This document shows, piece by piece, positions 1 through 6,037 of a stretch of 13,387 nt of DNA. The notes below the pieces were generated by a model. The model did no database searches. It worked only from the letters and a program-made list of their open reading frames with translations, and had not been told where the DNA came from. Source of the DNA: Deltaproteobacteria bacterium (GTDB lineage: Bacteria; Myxococcota_A; Polyangia; Polyangiales; Houyiibacteriaceae). The stretch's first letter is position 1, and every line of letters starts with the position of its first letter. The stretch is taken from NCBI GenBank assembly GCA_003647035.1, contig QMMB01000033.1, positions 1-13,387 of the forward strand, read 5' to 3'. Both the position numbers and the translations under genes were made by a program.

Positions 1-438
1 CATCTCGGCGGTGTGTTGACTGCGTCGGCGTACGCGGATGTTCGAATCTTTCTCGCGCTTTTTGTTTTTAATGGTGCGTCCGCCACCGAGAACGTGTTCA
101 TTCCCGATTTCAATCTGCCGGAAAACACATCCGACGTCATCGCGTTGGACGCCACGACCGGCGATGAGATCTGGCGCGTGCCCGTCGAAAGCCCGAGCAT
201 CGGCGGCTTTCAGTACGCCAATGGCGTCGTGTACGCCGCGCACACGCTTGGCAAGCTACGCGCCTTCAATGCCGAGAACGGCGATGTGCTGTGGACCGAG
301 CAGGTAGGCTTCAGCCAAGCCAGCGGAACTACGGTTTCCAACGGGCGACTCTTCGTCACCCATGGTTTTCAATTCATCCGGATCGTCATGGCCCCGCCCG
401 GGATGGAGGGCGGTATTCAGGTATACGGACTCAAGTAG
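1..438 (+). CDS. PQQ-like beta-propeller repeat protein, C-terminal part (5' end outside window)
   Basis: The reading frame is open from the first base to a TAG at 436-438, so only the last 145 residues of a longer protein are visible. Two blade-type motifs are recognisable: VIALDATTGDEIWRV and, about 40 residues later, GKLRAFNAENGDVLW. These have the A-x-[DN]-x-x-[TN]-G-x-x-x-W signature of PQQ/BamB-like beta-propeller repeats. The protein ends with a short strand, GGIQVYGL, typical of the closing blade. Such propellers occur in periplasmic PQQ dehydrogenases and in outer-membrane assembly or scaffold proteins. No catalytic residues or heme motif lie in the visible part, so dehydrogenase activity cannot be claimed. 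It converges with the cupin lipoprotein gene; only 41 bp separate the two stops. An ATG/TTG inside the frame near base 13 is not a credible start, because homologous-looking sequence has no signal peptide there. Confidence 0.8.
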   Translation, partial: HLGGVLTASAYADVRIFLALFVFNGASATENVFIPDFNLPENTSDVIALDATTGDEIWRVPVESPSIGGFQYANGVVYAAHTLGKLRAFNAENGDVLWTEQVGFSQASGTTVSNGRLFVTHGFQFIRIVMAPPGMEGGIQVYGLK

Positions 439-479
439 GCCTCCCCCCGGGCCCACGATGGGCATGGGCGGCGGTTCCG

Positions 480-980
480 CTAGTCGGTCTCGAGGAAGTT
501 CGCCTTCCACGGGCCTATGCCGGTTACCTGGAGCACCGCCGGTCCGTCGGCGAGAACGAAATGATGCGCGTCTTTGGCGTTGACGTAGTAGTCGCCCGGA
601 CCAAACCAGGTGACGTTCTTGCGATCGACCTCGTCGCCGAAGCCCACGCCGATCTTCCCTTCCAAAATCGTCACTCGCTCGTTGCGGGGGTGCCAATGGG
701 GCTTCATTTCAAACTCGCTGCCGATTCGAAATCGAACCGTAAACAGCATCTCTCGTTTGGGGTCACCCTCGAGAACTGCCATCTCGCAGCCAGCGGGGAG
801 GGTGGGGGGACACGACACCCACGCTATCTCGTCTGCGCGTGAAGCAAGTTGTGTCTCACCGGCTGGAAAGCCCGCTTCTGTTACGCCTGCCTCGGGGCAG
901 CTTGGCTTGGTCTGCGATGCGGCACAGCCCGAATTGACGGCGAGGAGGGTCAACGAGAGAAGGAGAACTGCGTATCGCAT
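480..980 (-). CDS. Cupin-domain lipoprotein
   Basis: This is a 166-residue protein with an N-terminal hydrophobic signal (residues 4-16) followed by Cys19 in NSGC. That is a somewhat non-canonical lipobox (Asn at -3), so lipidation is likely but not certain. The C-terminal half is a single cupin barrel. Motif 1 is HWHPRNERVTILEG, with metal-ligand candidates His95, His97 and Glu101. Motif 2 is PGDYYVNAKDAHHF, with His139 or His140 as the further ligand. Small secreted cupins of this type bind a divalent metal, but the substrate cannot be read from sequence. The ATG at 980 is chosen because it begins exactly at the signal peptide; an in-frame TTG at 1016 would add 12 unlikely residues. It lies 57 bp downstream of the permease gene on the same strand and may be cotranscribed. 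Confidence 0.8.
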   Translation of the reverse strand: MRYAVLLLSLTLLAVNSGCAASQTKPSCPEAGVTEAGFPAGETQLASRADEIAWVSCPPTLPAGCEMAVLEGDPKREMLFTVRFRIGSEFEMKPHWHPRNERVTILEGKIGVGFGDEVDRKNVTWFGPGDYYVNAKDAHHFVLADGPAVLQVTGIGPWKANFLETD

Positions 981-1037
981 GACCGTTGCGTACCCCGAGA
1001 CCAGGTCTCCTGGCAAGTGCCGGCGCGTTCACTTGCG

Positions 1038-2375
1038 TCAAGCGGGGACGCGTCGGACGGTGACGAAATAGCCGCCCAACCCAACTATCGTCAACACCCC
1101 GAGCCAAGGTAGCAGGCTGGTCTGCGCTTTGAACGCGTTGTAGAGCATCCAGATCGACGACGTGGCGTAGACGCCCGCTGCAACCAGTGCCGACTTTCGC
1201 GGCGCTGGAAGGTCAGGTTTGTGCCGCCGAACGAAGAACAGGCCTATGGCAACGAGGGCGGAGAACAAGATCAACACGCCGGCCACGTTGCTGAGGAGCT
1301 CGCCGATCGAGTGCAACTGGAGTAGCACGATCGCGAGCACACCTTGAATCACGATCGACGCGCGGGGTGGAACGCCGGGCCTCCCACGAAGTACAGCGGG
1401 AAGGAAGCCGTCGCGCGCCATCTCGGCGTAGACCCGGGGTCCGACGAGCAGCATCGCGCTCACGCTGGATAGCATCACGATCGCGATGCCCATCGACATG
1501 ACGCCAGACCCAGCTTCCCCGAGGAGATCCTGGGCAACGAGGTGTCCTAGCGTGACCCGAGCCTCATCGTAGCTGAACACCACGCGGGCGCGTTCGGGCG
1601 TCAGGTTGGCGACTAGGACCCAGTTGACGAGCAGATAGGCGAGGCCGACGACGGCGCACCCGATCAACATCGCGCGGGGCACGTCGCGCTTCGGGTTGCG
1701 GAACTCCTCGGCTGTATATGCCGCGGCGTTCCAGCCAGAAAAAGCGTACGCCACGAAGAAGAGGCTCGTGGCAAACGGCAGTGGGGCGAACTCGGTGCTC
1801 CCCGTCGCGGGTACCCAAGTCGGCCACTCGCTGTTGCCGACCGACACGCCAAGCGCCACGAACCCGAGCACGAGCAAGCCCTTGATGATGACGAGCCCGT
1901 TCTGAATCCACTTGGAGAGATTCAAACCGAGCGAGTGGAACAGCGTCAGCACGATGATCACGGCGGTCGCACCAAGGCGAGGATCGCCCGCGCCGAAAAC
2001 GGCAAACGAGAAGGCCGCCGCGGCGTACGCGCTGATCGCCATGGGCGCGGAGAAGCCGACCAGGAGCGAGGCCCACCCGGCCAAGTAGCCGACCGCGGGA
2101 TGAAGCAGCTCGGATAGGTAGCGATACTCGCCGCCGGATCGCGGGATCAGAACGCTCGCCTCGGCATAAGTGCGAGCGCCCGCCATTGCGAGTACGGCGC
2201 CGACGAGCCATGCGGCCAGGATCCAGCCCGCGCTGAGCTCTTGTGCCATGAAGCCCGCGCTGAGAAACACCCCGGCGCCAATCATGTTGGCAACCACCAG
2301 GCCCACTCCGGAACCGAGGTCCAAGAAGCCCTCGCCCGGAGGAGTCGCGTATGAATCCAGATTCTCCCGTGCCAC
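1038..2375 (-). CDS. APC superfamily amino acid permease (LAT-like)
   Basis: The 445-residue product has about 12 hydrophobic segments, the normal size for an APC-fold secondary transporter. The unwound TM1 substrate site appears as NMIGAGVFLSAG (residues 30-41). The conserved loop PRSGGEYRYL sits at 78-87. The TM6/loop signature, SGWNAAAYTAEE followed by RNPKRDVPRA, lies at 213-235. These motifs are characteristic of the LAT/SteT-like amino acid exchangers and permeases. Substrate specificity cannot be assigned. The start is GTG at 2375, supported by GGAG ending 4 nt upstream; the protein begins with a short hydrophilic tail before TM1. The cupin lipoprotein gene follows on the same strand after 57 bp. 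Upstream sits the AT-rich gene fragment, so the native promoter may have been replaced or rearranged. Confidence 0.9.
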   Translation of the reverse strand: MARENLDSYATPPGEGFLDLGSGVGLVVANMIGAGVFLSAGFMAQELSAGWILAAWLVGAVLAMAGARTYAEASVLIPRSGGEYRYLSELLHPAVGYLAGWASLLVGFSAPMAISAYAAAAFSFAVFGAGDPRLGATAVIIVLTLFHSLGLNLSKWIQNGLVIIKGLLVLGFVALGVSVGNSEWPTWVPATGSTEFAPLPFATSLFFVAYAFSGWNAAAYTAEEFRNPKRDVPRAMLIGCAVVGLAYLLVNWVLVANLTPERARVVFSYDEARVTLGHLVAQDLLGEAGSGVMSMGIAIVMLSSVSAMLLVGPRVYAEMARDGFLPAVLRGRPGVPPRASIVIQGVLAIVLLQLHSIGELLSNVAGVLILFSALVAIGLFFVRRHKPDLPAPRKSALVAAGVYATSSIWMLYNAFKAQTSLLPWLGVLTIVGLGGYFVTVRRVPA

Positions 2376-2392
2376 CTTGCTCCGTGACGTCT

Positions 2393-2611
2393 CTATCGGT
2401 CTTGAGTCTCTTCCGCAGGCTTCGGACGAAAATAGAGATTGATCTTGTCAACCTTTAGATACTTTTCAATCAACTCGTAGCCGTTCGCAGCGAAGTAGTA
2501 TTTTACGAGGTCTGGCCTAACAGCTTCAACACCGCAAAGCTCGGGCTGTACGTCGGCAAAATATTTCGGACAAGAGGGTACGTCTATTAAGAGACGGTGC
2601 CTAGGCCGCAC
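2393..2611 (-). pseudogene. AT-rich 72-codon fragment, probably the C-terminus of a lost gene
   Basis: An open frame on the minus strand ends at TAG 2393-2395. Its residues look protein-like, with a pattern of charged and aromatic residues (KYYFAANGYELIEKYLKV, then DKINLYFRPK). The frame stays open upstream of GTG 2611, but the translation there becomes low-quality. An AAGGAG lies 13 nt before the GTG, too far for good initiation. Direct counting gives 44% GC across 2431-2590, clearly below its neighbours. I do not recognise the family; it might be the tail of a transferase-like enzyme, but this is only an impression. The best reading is a fragment of a horizontally acquired gene left 17 bp upstream of the permease start. 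A genuine small gene is the alternative. Confidence 0.4.
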
Positions 2612-2659
2612 GGGCGGCCCGGTACTCCTTTTTTCGACGCTGCATCGTGAGCTGTTTGA

Positions 2660-2680
2660 TCTTGTCCCCTGCGGACAAGA
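2660..2680. repeat. Perfect 8-bp inverted repeat at the left edge of the flippase remnant
   Basis: TCTTGTCC and GGACAAGA are separated by the 5-nt loop CCTGC. The hairpin sits where protein-like similarity of the flippase fragment begins. It could be a decayed terminator or a mobile-element end; there is no T-run on either side. Confidence 0.4.
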
Positions 2681-3169
2681 CCTGGGCGGCTCTTGCTTCG
2701 AGCGTACGGCGCCATCGACATGCCCTCATCGCCTCGCATCGCGCACCTTTATATGGTCGGCCACTTCTACAACACCTACGCGCCGGGCGGTGTGGGGGGC
2801 GATGTCATCCGTGGCGTGGCCAGCCGTAAGTCCTTTGGGGATCTCCACTGGGCAAGCGCCACGAGCGGTGTGGCGGTCGTGTTCGTCGAGCGAGTCATCG
2901 GCGTCTCGGCTCTGCTGGTTCTCGCGACAGGCGCCTATCTGATTGACCCGATCCCCGGGTTCGGGAACGTGGGTTTGTGGGCCGCCCTAGGCCTCGCGGC
3001 GGCCGGAGCCGCGTTGTTCGGCATCGCGATTGCGCCAAGGCTAGCGCCATTGCTTCCCGAGAAGCTCGGCAAGCCGTTACGCGCCCTCCCTCCACCGCTA
3101 GATGTGCTCGGAGACAGGCGCCCTCATTGCGCGCGCCGGCGTTCCGAGACGGCGGGTTGGCCTGGCTGA
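2681..3169 (+). pseudogene. Truncated flippase-like protein (LPG_synthase_TM / UPF0104 family)
   Basis: From about 2684 the frame reads GRLLLRAYGAIDMPSS, then YMVGHFYNTYAPGGVGGDVIRG. This is the hallmark core (aromatic-N, PG, GGDxxR) of the YbhN/UPF0104 / lysylphosphatidylglycerol-synthase transmembrane family. Two hydrophobic helices follow, roughly 2865-2935 and 2970-3030. Similarity fades after LGKPLRALPP near 3093, and the rest to the TGA at 3167-3169 looks like non-coding translation. Family members are about 300-350 residues with 7-9 helices. Only around 135 central residues remain here, with the N-terminal helices and the C-terminal half missing. There is no credible start: TTG 2693 lies inside conserved sequence and a stop occurs at 2657-2659. 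It is therefore called a doubly truncated remnant. Its end overlaps the 3' end of the convergent small membrane protein gene. Confidence 0.7.
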
Positions 3170-3325
3170 CCTTCCGCAGATGACGTAGCCGACCAGCAGG
3201 AACCCCACCACGAGCGTTCCCAAGACGCTGTAGACGAACAGAGCGGGGTCCGGAAAGATGCCAGAGCTTGCAACCTCGGCGAGAAGGCTATTGCTGACGG
3301 TGGTGTGATTGGCTGCTGCAAACAT
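3098..3325 (-). CDS. Small single-pass membrane protein of unknown function
   Basis: The product is 75 residues. ATG 3325 is preceded by AAGGAGA with a 7-nt spacer, the best ribosome binding site in the window, and this decides the start; the open frame extends upstream to 3454 but with non-protein-like sequence. Residues 1-26 are polar, residues 27-50 form one clear transmembrane helix (from PALFVYSVLG to LLVGYVIC), and residues 51-75 form a basic, Arg-rich tail. By the positive-inside rule the tail is expected in the cytoplasm. I do not recognise a family. The gene diverges from the kinase-sigma operon, with 153 bp between starts, and its last bases abut the flippase remnant, so the 3' end might itself be altered by that junction. 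Confidence 0.55.
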   Translation of the reverse strand: MFAAANHTTVSNSLLAEVASSGIFPDPALFVYSVLGTLVVGFLLVGYVICGRSARPTRRLGTPARAMRAPVSEHI

Positions 3326-3332
3326 GGCGAAA

Positions 3333-3339
3333 TCTCCTT
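3333..3339 (-). promoter_or_regulatory. Strong Shine-Dalgarno site of the small membrane protein gene
   Basis: On the minus strand this reads AAGGAGA, 7 nt before ATG 3325. It is the main evidence that the 75-codon frame is translated. Confidence 0.65.
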
Positions 3340-3395
3340 CTATAGGGGCTACGCCAGGGCTGCGGAGTTGGATTAACCGAACTCGGAATTCGTCG

Positions 3396-3428
3396 AAAAA
3401 GCCCCGTTTCCCTCCGCGGCAGGGCTTT
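3396..3428 (-). terminator. Hairpin with T-run in the divergent leader (terminator or attenuator)
   Basis: AAAGCCC (3398-3404) and GGGCTTT (3422-3428) form a perfect 7-bp stem around a 17-nt loop. Read on the minus strand the stem runs into TTTTT (3400-3396), the layout of an intrinsic terminator. On the plus strand it is followed by a CTTCTTT tract. It lies 70 bp upstream of the small membrane protein start and 50 bp upstream of the kinase start, with no gene ending there. It may therefore be a leader attenuator, or may insulate the divergent transcripts. Confidence 0.5.
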
Positions 3429-3478
3429 CTTCTTTGGCGCTGCCGCCTGGTCATCTACAACATGCGTGACGAGGAGTC

Positions 3479-5086
3479 GTGAGCACAGGAGTAGACCAGA
3501 CCACCGACAGCCGGGAGTTTCTGCAGCAACGGGTCGCCGCGTTCGGGCGCGTCGTGGCGCTCATCTTGTTCCTCGCCTTGGTCGGCCGGGTCCTCTTGGG
3601 CGTCGCGTTCGGCTACTGGCGAGGGGAACTCGCACATCCCTCCCTTTGGGCTCACGCGGTCGCTTGGATTCCCGTCGCTTGCGTGTGGCTCATCTGTCGT
3701 TCGCGCCCCTTGGAAACGCGGACCATTCAACTCGTTGAAGGTGTTGGGTTGGTGCTGACGAGCATCTGTCTCGTCGTCATGGGCGTGAATCTACCAGCGG
3801 CGGCCGGGGCTGCGACGACTACCGCGTACGCGCTTTCGTTTGGGCTCGTTGCGCGCGCGGTTTTCGTGCCCAGCACAGCCAGACACACAGTTTGGCTCGG
3901 GCTCGCGATCGGGATTGCCCTCGTCGTCGCGGTCTATCAAAACTTTCTCACCGTGGATCTGGAAGTCTGGAACAGCCACGGGTTCTTTCGCACGATCGAA
4001 GACAAGTCCACGCTCGCGCGAAGCCAGTCCATACAGATCGGATTTGCGTGGTCACTCACCACGCTGCTTGCTGCCTGGACGACACGGGTGATCTACGGGT
4101 TGCGCAAAGATGCGCGCGACGCCAGGAAACTTGGTCAGTACATCGTCGAAGAAAAGATCGGGGAGGGCGGGATGGGCACCGTCTACCGAGCGCAGCACGG
4201 GCTGCTCAAGCGACCGACCGCTGTCAAGCTGCTGGGCCCCGAGCGCAACACTTCGGAGGATATCGACCGTTTTCGACGCGAAGTGCAGATGACCGCGAAG
4301 CTCAAGCACCCCAACACCGTCACGATTTACGACTACGGATGCACGGACGACGGGACCTTCTATTACGCCATGGAGTTGCTCGACGGCGTCACGCTGCTGG
4401 AGATCGTGCAGGCCGGGGGCCAGCTTCCGGGGCCCCGGGTGGTTCACATCATGAGGCAGGCCGCGATGGCTTTGAACGAGGCGCACACGATCGGTCTCGT
4501 ACATCGTGACATCAAGCCCAACAACATCATGATGACGCAGCAGGGTGGCGCTTATGACGTTACGAAAGTGCTCGATTTCGGTCTAGTGAAGAGCGTCGAC
4601 TCCAATGCCGACGCGACCAAGACATGGTCCGAAGGCCTCATTGGCACGCCGCGCTTCATGAGCCCGGAGCAGATATTGGATCCCCCGTCGGTCGACGCGC
4701 GATCGGACCTCTATGCGCTCGGTTTGGTCGGGTACTACCTGCTGACCGGGCGCTTCGTATTCGAGAGCACAAACCCCGTCGAGATCTGCGCGCAGCACTT
4801 GAGCGCGATACCCGATCCCCCTTCCTCTGTGACGGCGTGTGATGTAAACCCCGGTCTCGAACGCATCATCATGCAATGCTTAGAGAAGAAACGCGATGAC
4901 AGGCCCGCATCGGGAGTAGAGATCGCGGAGCAACTGCGAGGTCTCGCTGTGGACCCGTGGTTGCAGCGACATGCGGCACAATGGTGGGAGAGCGAGGGCA
5001 ACAGAATCATCATGAGCAGAGACAGCGGCGCTGAAGTTGGCAGCCTCGCCACGATTCGGGCGGAGCGGGTTCTTACCGACACGTGA
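3479..5086 (+). CDS. Membrane Ser/Thr protein kinase with N-terminal multi-TM region and C-terminal Pkn-type catalytic domain
   Basis: The product is 535 residues. Residues 1-210 contain about six hydrophobic helices (near 24-45, 58-73, 84-104, 112-130, 137-156 and 186-207) joined by short loops; the longest outside loop is about 157-185. Residues 220-490 are a complete Hanks-type kinase domain. It has the glycine loop GEGGMG (228-233), the ATP-binding Lys250 in AVK, alpha-C Glu268, the catalytic loop HRDIKPNN (Asp345, Lys347, Asn350), DFG at 367-369, and SPE at 395-397 after GTPRFM. All catalytic residues are present, so activity is expected. GTG 3479 is the only reasonable start, as a stop lies at 3467-3469; a GAGGAG lies just upstream with a short 2-nt spacer. 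The TGA overlaps the start of the sigma factor gene. Most bacterial kinases have the opposite order (kinase, TM, extracellular sensor). The membrane part may sense an intramembrane or membrane-state signal (inference). Confidence 0.93.
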   Translation: MSTGVDQTTDSREFLQQRVAAFGRVVALILFLALVGRVLLGVAFGYWRGELAHPSLWAHAVAWIPVACVWLICRSRPLETRTIQLVEGVGLVLTSICLVVMGVNLPAAAGAATTTAYALSFGLVARAVFVPSTARHTVWLGLAIGIALVVAVYQNFLTVDLEVWNSHGFFRTIEDKSTLARSQSIQIGFAWSLTTLLAAWTTRVIYGLRKDARDARKLGQYIVEEKIGEGGMGTVYRAQHGLLKRPTAVKLLGPERNTSEDIDRFRREVQMTAKLKHPNTVTIYDYGCTDDGTFYYAMELLDGVTLLEIVQAGGQLPGPRVVHIMRQAAMALNEAHTIGLVHRDIKPNNIMMTQQGGAYDVTKVLDFGLVKSVDSNADATKTWSEGLIGTPRFMSPEQILDPPSVDARSDLYALGLVGYYLLTGRFVFESTNPVEICAQHLSAIPDPPSSVTACDVNPGLERIIMQCLEKKRDDRPASGVEIAEQLRGLAVDPWLQRHAAQWWESEGNRIIMSRDSGAEVGSLATIRAERVLTDT

Positions 5087-5673
5087 TGGCGGAGGCAAGA
5101 CCCACCGACCCTGTCGACCTCGTCGCCGCGATGGCGGCGGACGAATCAGGTGCACCCCTAAAGGAGTTCTACACGCTGTATGCGAGCACTGTTCTCGCCC
5201 TGCTGATGAAGATGCTTGGATCCCGCGCGGAGGCTGAGGAGATCTTGCAAGATGTCTTCGTCGAGCTCTGGCGACGCGCGCCTCAGTACGACAGCTCGAG
5301 AGGTGGCGTCATAGCTTGGGTCGTCACGGTTGCCCGCAGCCGAGCCCTCGATGCGTTGCGCGCCCGCTCACGCCGGCACGGGAACGATCAGCTGCAGTTC
5401 TTCAGCGAGAGGCACGGGATCCGTACCGACGGAGGGCGGCCCGACGTGCTCGTCTCGTCCACGCGTTGGCATCAGGCTCTAAGACAAGCGTTCCAGCGTT
5501 TGAGCGAGGACCAGCGATCCGTGCTCGAGCTCTCGTATTTTCTAGGCATGTCTCACGGTCAGATCGCCGAGACGCTCAACCTTCCGGTCGGCACCGTGAA
5601 GTCCCGGATCCTCGCCGGTATGCGTGAGCTCCGTACGATGCTCCCCATCATTCATCGGAGCATGGTCGCATGA
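5086..5673 (+). CDS. ECF-family RNA polymerase sigma factor (sigma-70 group 4)
   Basis: The product is 195 residues from ATG 5086. Region 2 spans about 28-97, with the core-binding stretch AEAEEILQDVFVELWRRA retaining the usual acidic residues, followed by VIAWVVTVARSRALDALRAR for promoter -10 recognition. A 30-residue linker follows. Region 4 (about 130-184) has RLSEDQRSVLELSYFLGMSH and the helix-turn-helix IAETLNLPVGTVKSRI. The kinase stop TGA overlaps the start as TGATG; GTG 5083 (GTGA overlap) is an equally coupled alternative adding one residue. There is no strong ribosome binding site, so translation probably depends on coupling to the kinase. Downstream overlap with the anti-sigma gene is ATGA. 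The pairing with an adjacent RskA-like inhibitor resembles SigK/RskA-type ECF systems, while the linked membrane kinase is the unusual addition. Confidence 0.93.
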   Translation: MAEARPTDPVDLVAAMAADESGAPLKEFYTLYASTVLALLMKMLGSRAEAEEILQDVFVELWRRAPQYDSSRGGVIAWVVTVARSRALDALRARSRRHGNDQLQFFSERHGIRTDGGRPDVLVSSTRWHQALRQAFQRLSEDQRSVLELSYFLGMSHGQIAETLNLPVGTVKSRILAGMRELRTMLPIIHRSMVA

Positions 5674-5945
5674 GTGACGAAAAAGAACGCGCCGAGCTTC
5701 TTGCAGCTCTCCATGCGGCCGGCGCGGCCTCGGACGAGGACGAGACGGAACTGCGGGCGTTGCTAGAGGCGGATCCAAGCCTCGAAAAGATCGTCAAGGA
5801 TTTTCAGGATTCGATTGCGGCGCTTGCTTCGAGCTTCGACCCGCTAGAGACCCCTCCCAAAACCTTCGCGCAGATCCAAAAGAAGATCGCCCGGGAACGA
5901 GGTGGCTTCTTCAGTCGGCTGCGCAGTTGGTTTTCGAAGCCTTGA
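5670..5945 (+). CDS. Short soluble anti-sigma factor (RskA-like anti-sigma domain only)
   Basis: The product is 91 residues and begins in an ATGA overlap with the sigma factor stop. Residues 8-75 have the pattern of the N-terminal anti-sigma domain of RskA-type proteins: ELLAALHAAG, a Glu/Asp-rich turn, LRALLEADPSLEKIVKDF, then an Ala/Leu helix, a Pro-containing linker (DPLETPP) and a final helix. There is no HxxxCxxC zinc motif. RskA proteins are normally around 230 residues, with a transmembrane helix and a periplasmic domain; here the protein stops after a basic aromatic tail (GGFFSRLRSWFSKP, 78-91). No transmembrane segment exists, so release by regulated proteolysis is unlikely. The tail could associate peripherally with the membrane. 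Several Ser/Thr residues (37, 48, 54, 55, 61, 65, 82, 86) could be kinase targets. The anti-sigma assignment rests on context plus pattern. Confidence 0.75.
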   Translation: MSDEKERAELLAALHAAGAASDEDETELRALLEADPSLEKIVKDFQDSIAALASSFDPLETPPKTFAQIQKKIARERGGFFSRLRSWFSKP

Positions 5946-5962
5946 TTCGCCTGGTGGCGCAC

Positions 5963-5995
5963 GAAAAAAGCCGGCCCCCCGAAGGGGACCGGCTC
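5963..5995 (-). terminator. Intrinsic terminator of the acidic lipoprotein gene
   Basis: AGCCGG-C-CCCC (5969-5979) pairs with GGGG-A-CCGGCT (5984-5994) around a CGAA tetraloop, with one C/A mismatch. The A-run at 5964-5969 gives a T-run after the hairpin on the minus strand, which makes this a canonical terminator for the gene ending at 6038. For the convergent kinase operon ending at 5945 it offers only the hairpin. Confidence 0.85.
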
Positions 5996-6037
5996 GAGAG
6001 ATGACAGCGGAACGTGGATGGAGCGTGAGGCTCGGTC

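Noticed and set aside
439..479. GCCCA-CGA-TGGGC hairpin between the convergent propeller and cupin genes
   Set aside because: It has only five base pairs and no T-run; too weak to call a terminator.
291..842. 183-codon plus-strand frame across the cupin gene
   Set aside because: It is antisense to the cupin motifs and overlaps the end of the propeller gene; no protein-like features.
1564..2451. 295-codon minus-strand frame overlapping the permease
   Set aside because: It is an Arg/Gly-rich out-of-frame shadow of the APC permease, which carries the family signatures.
2601..2727. Minus-strand frame reading MARACRWRRT and on to EYRAARAA
   Set aside because: Its upstream part is antisense to the flippase core. 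Only the last roughly 30 residues look protein-like, so it is kept as an observation in the debris finding rather than a gene.
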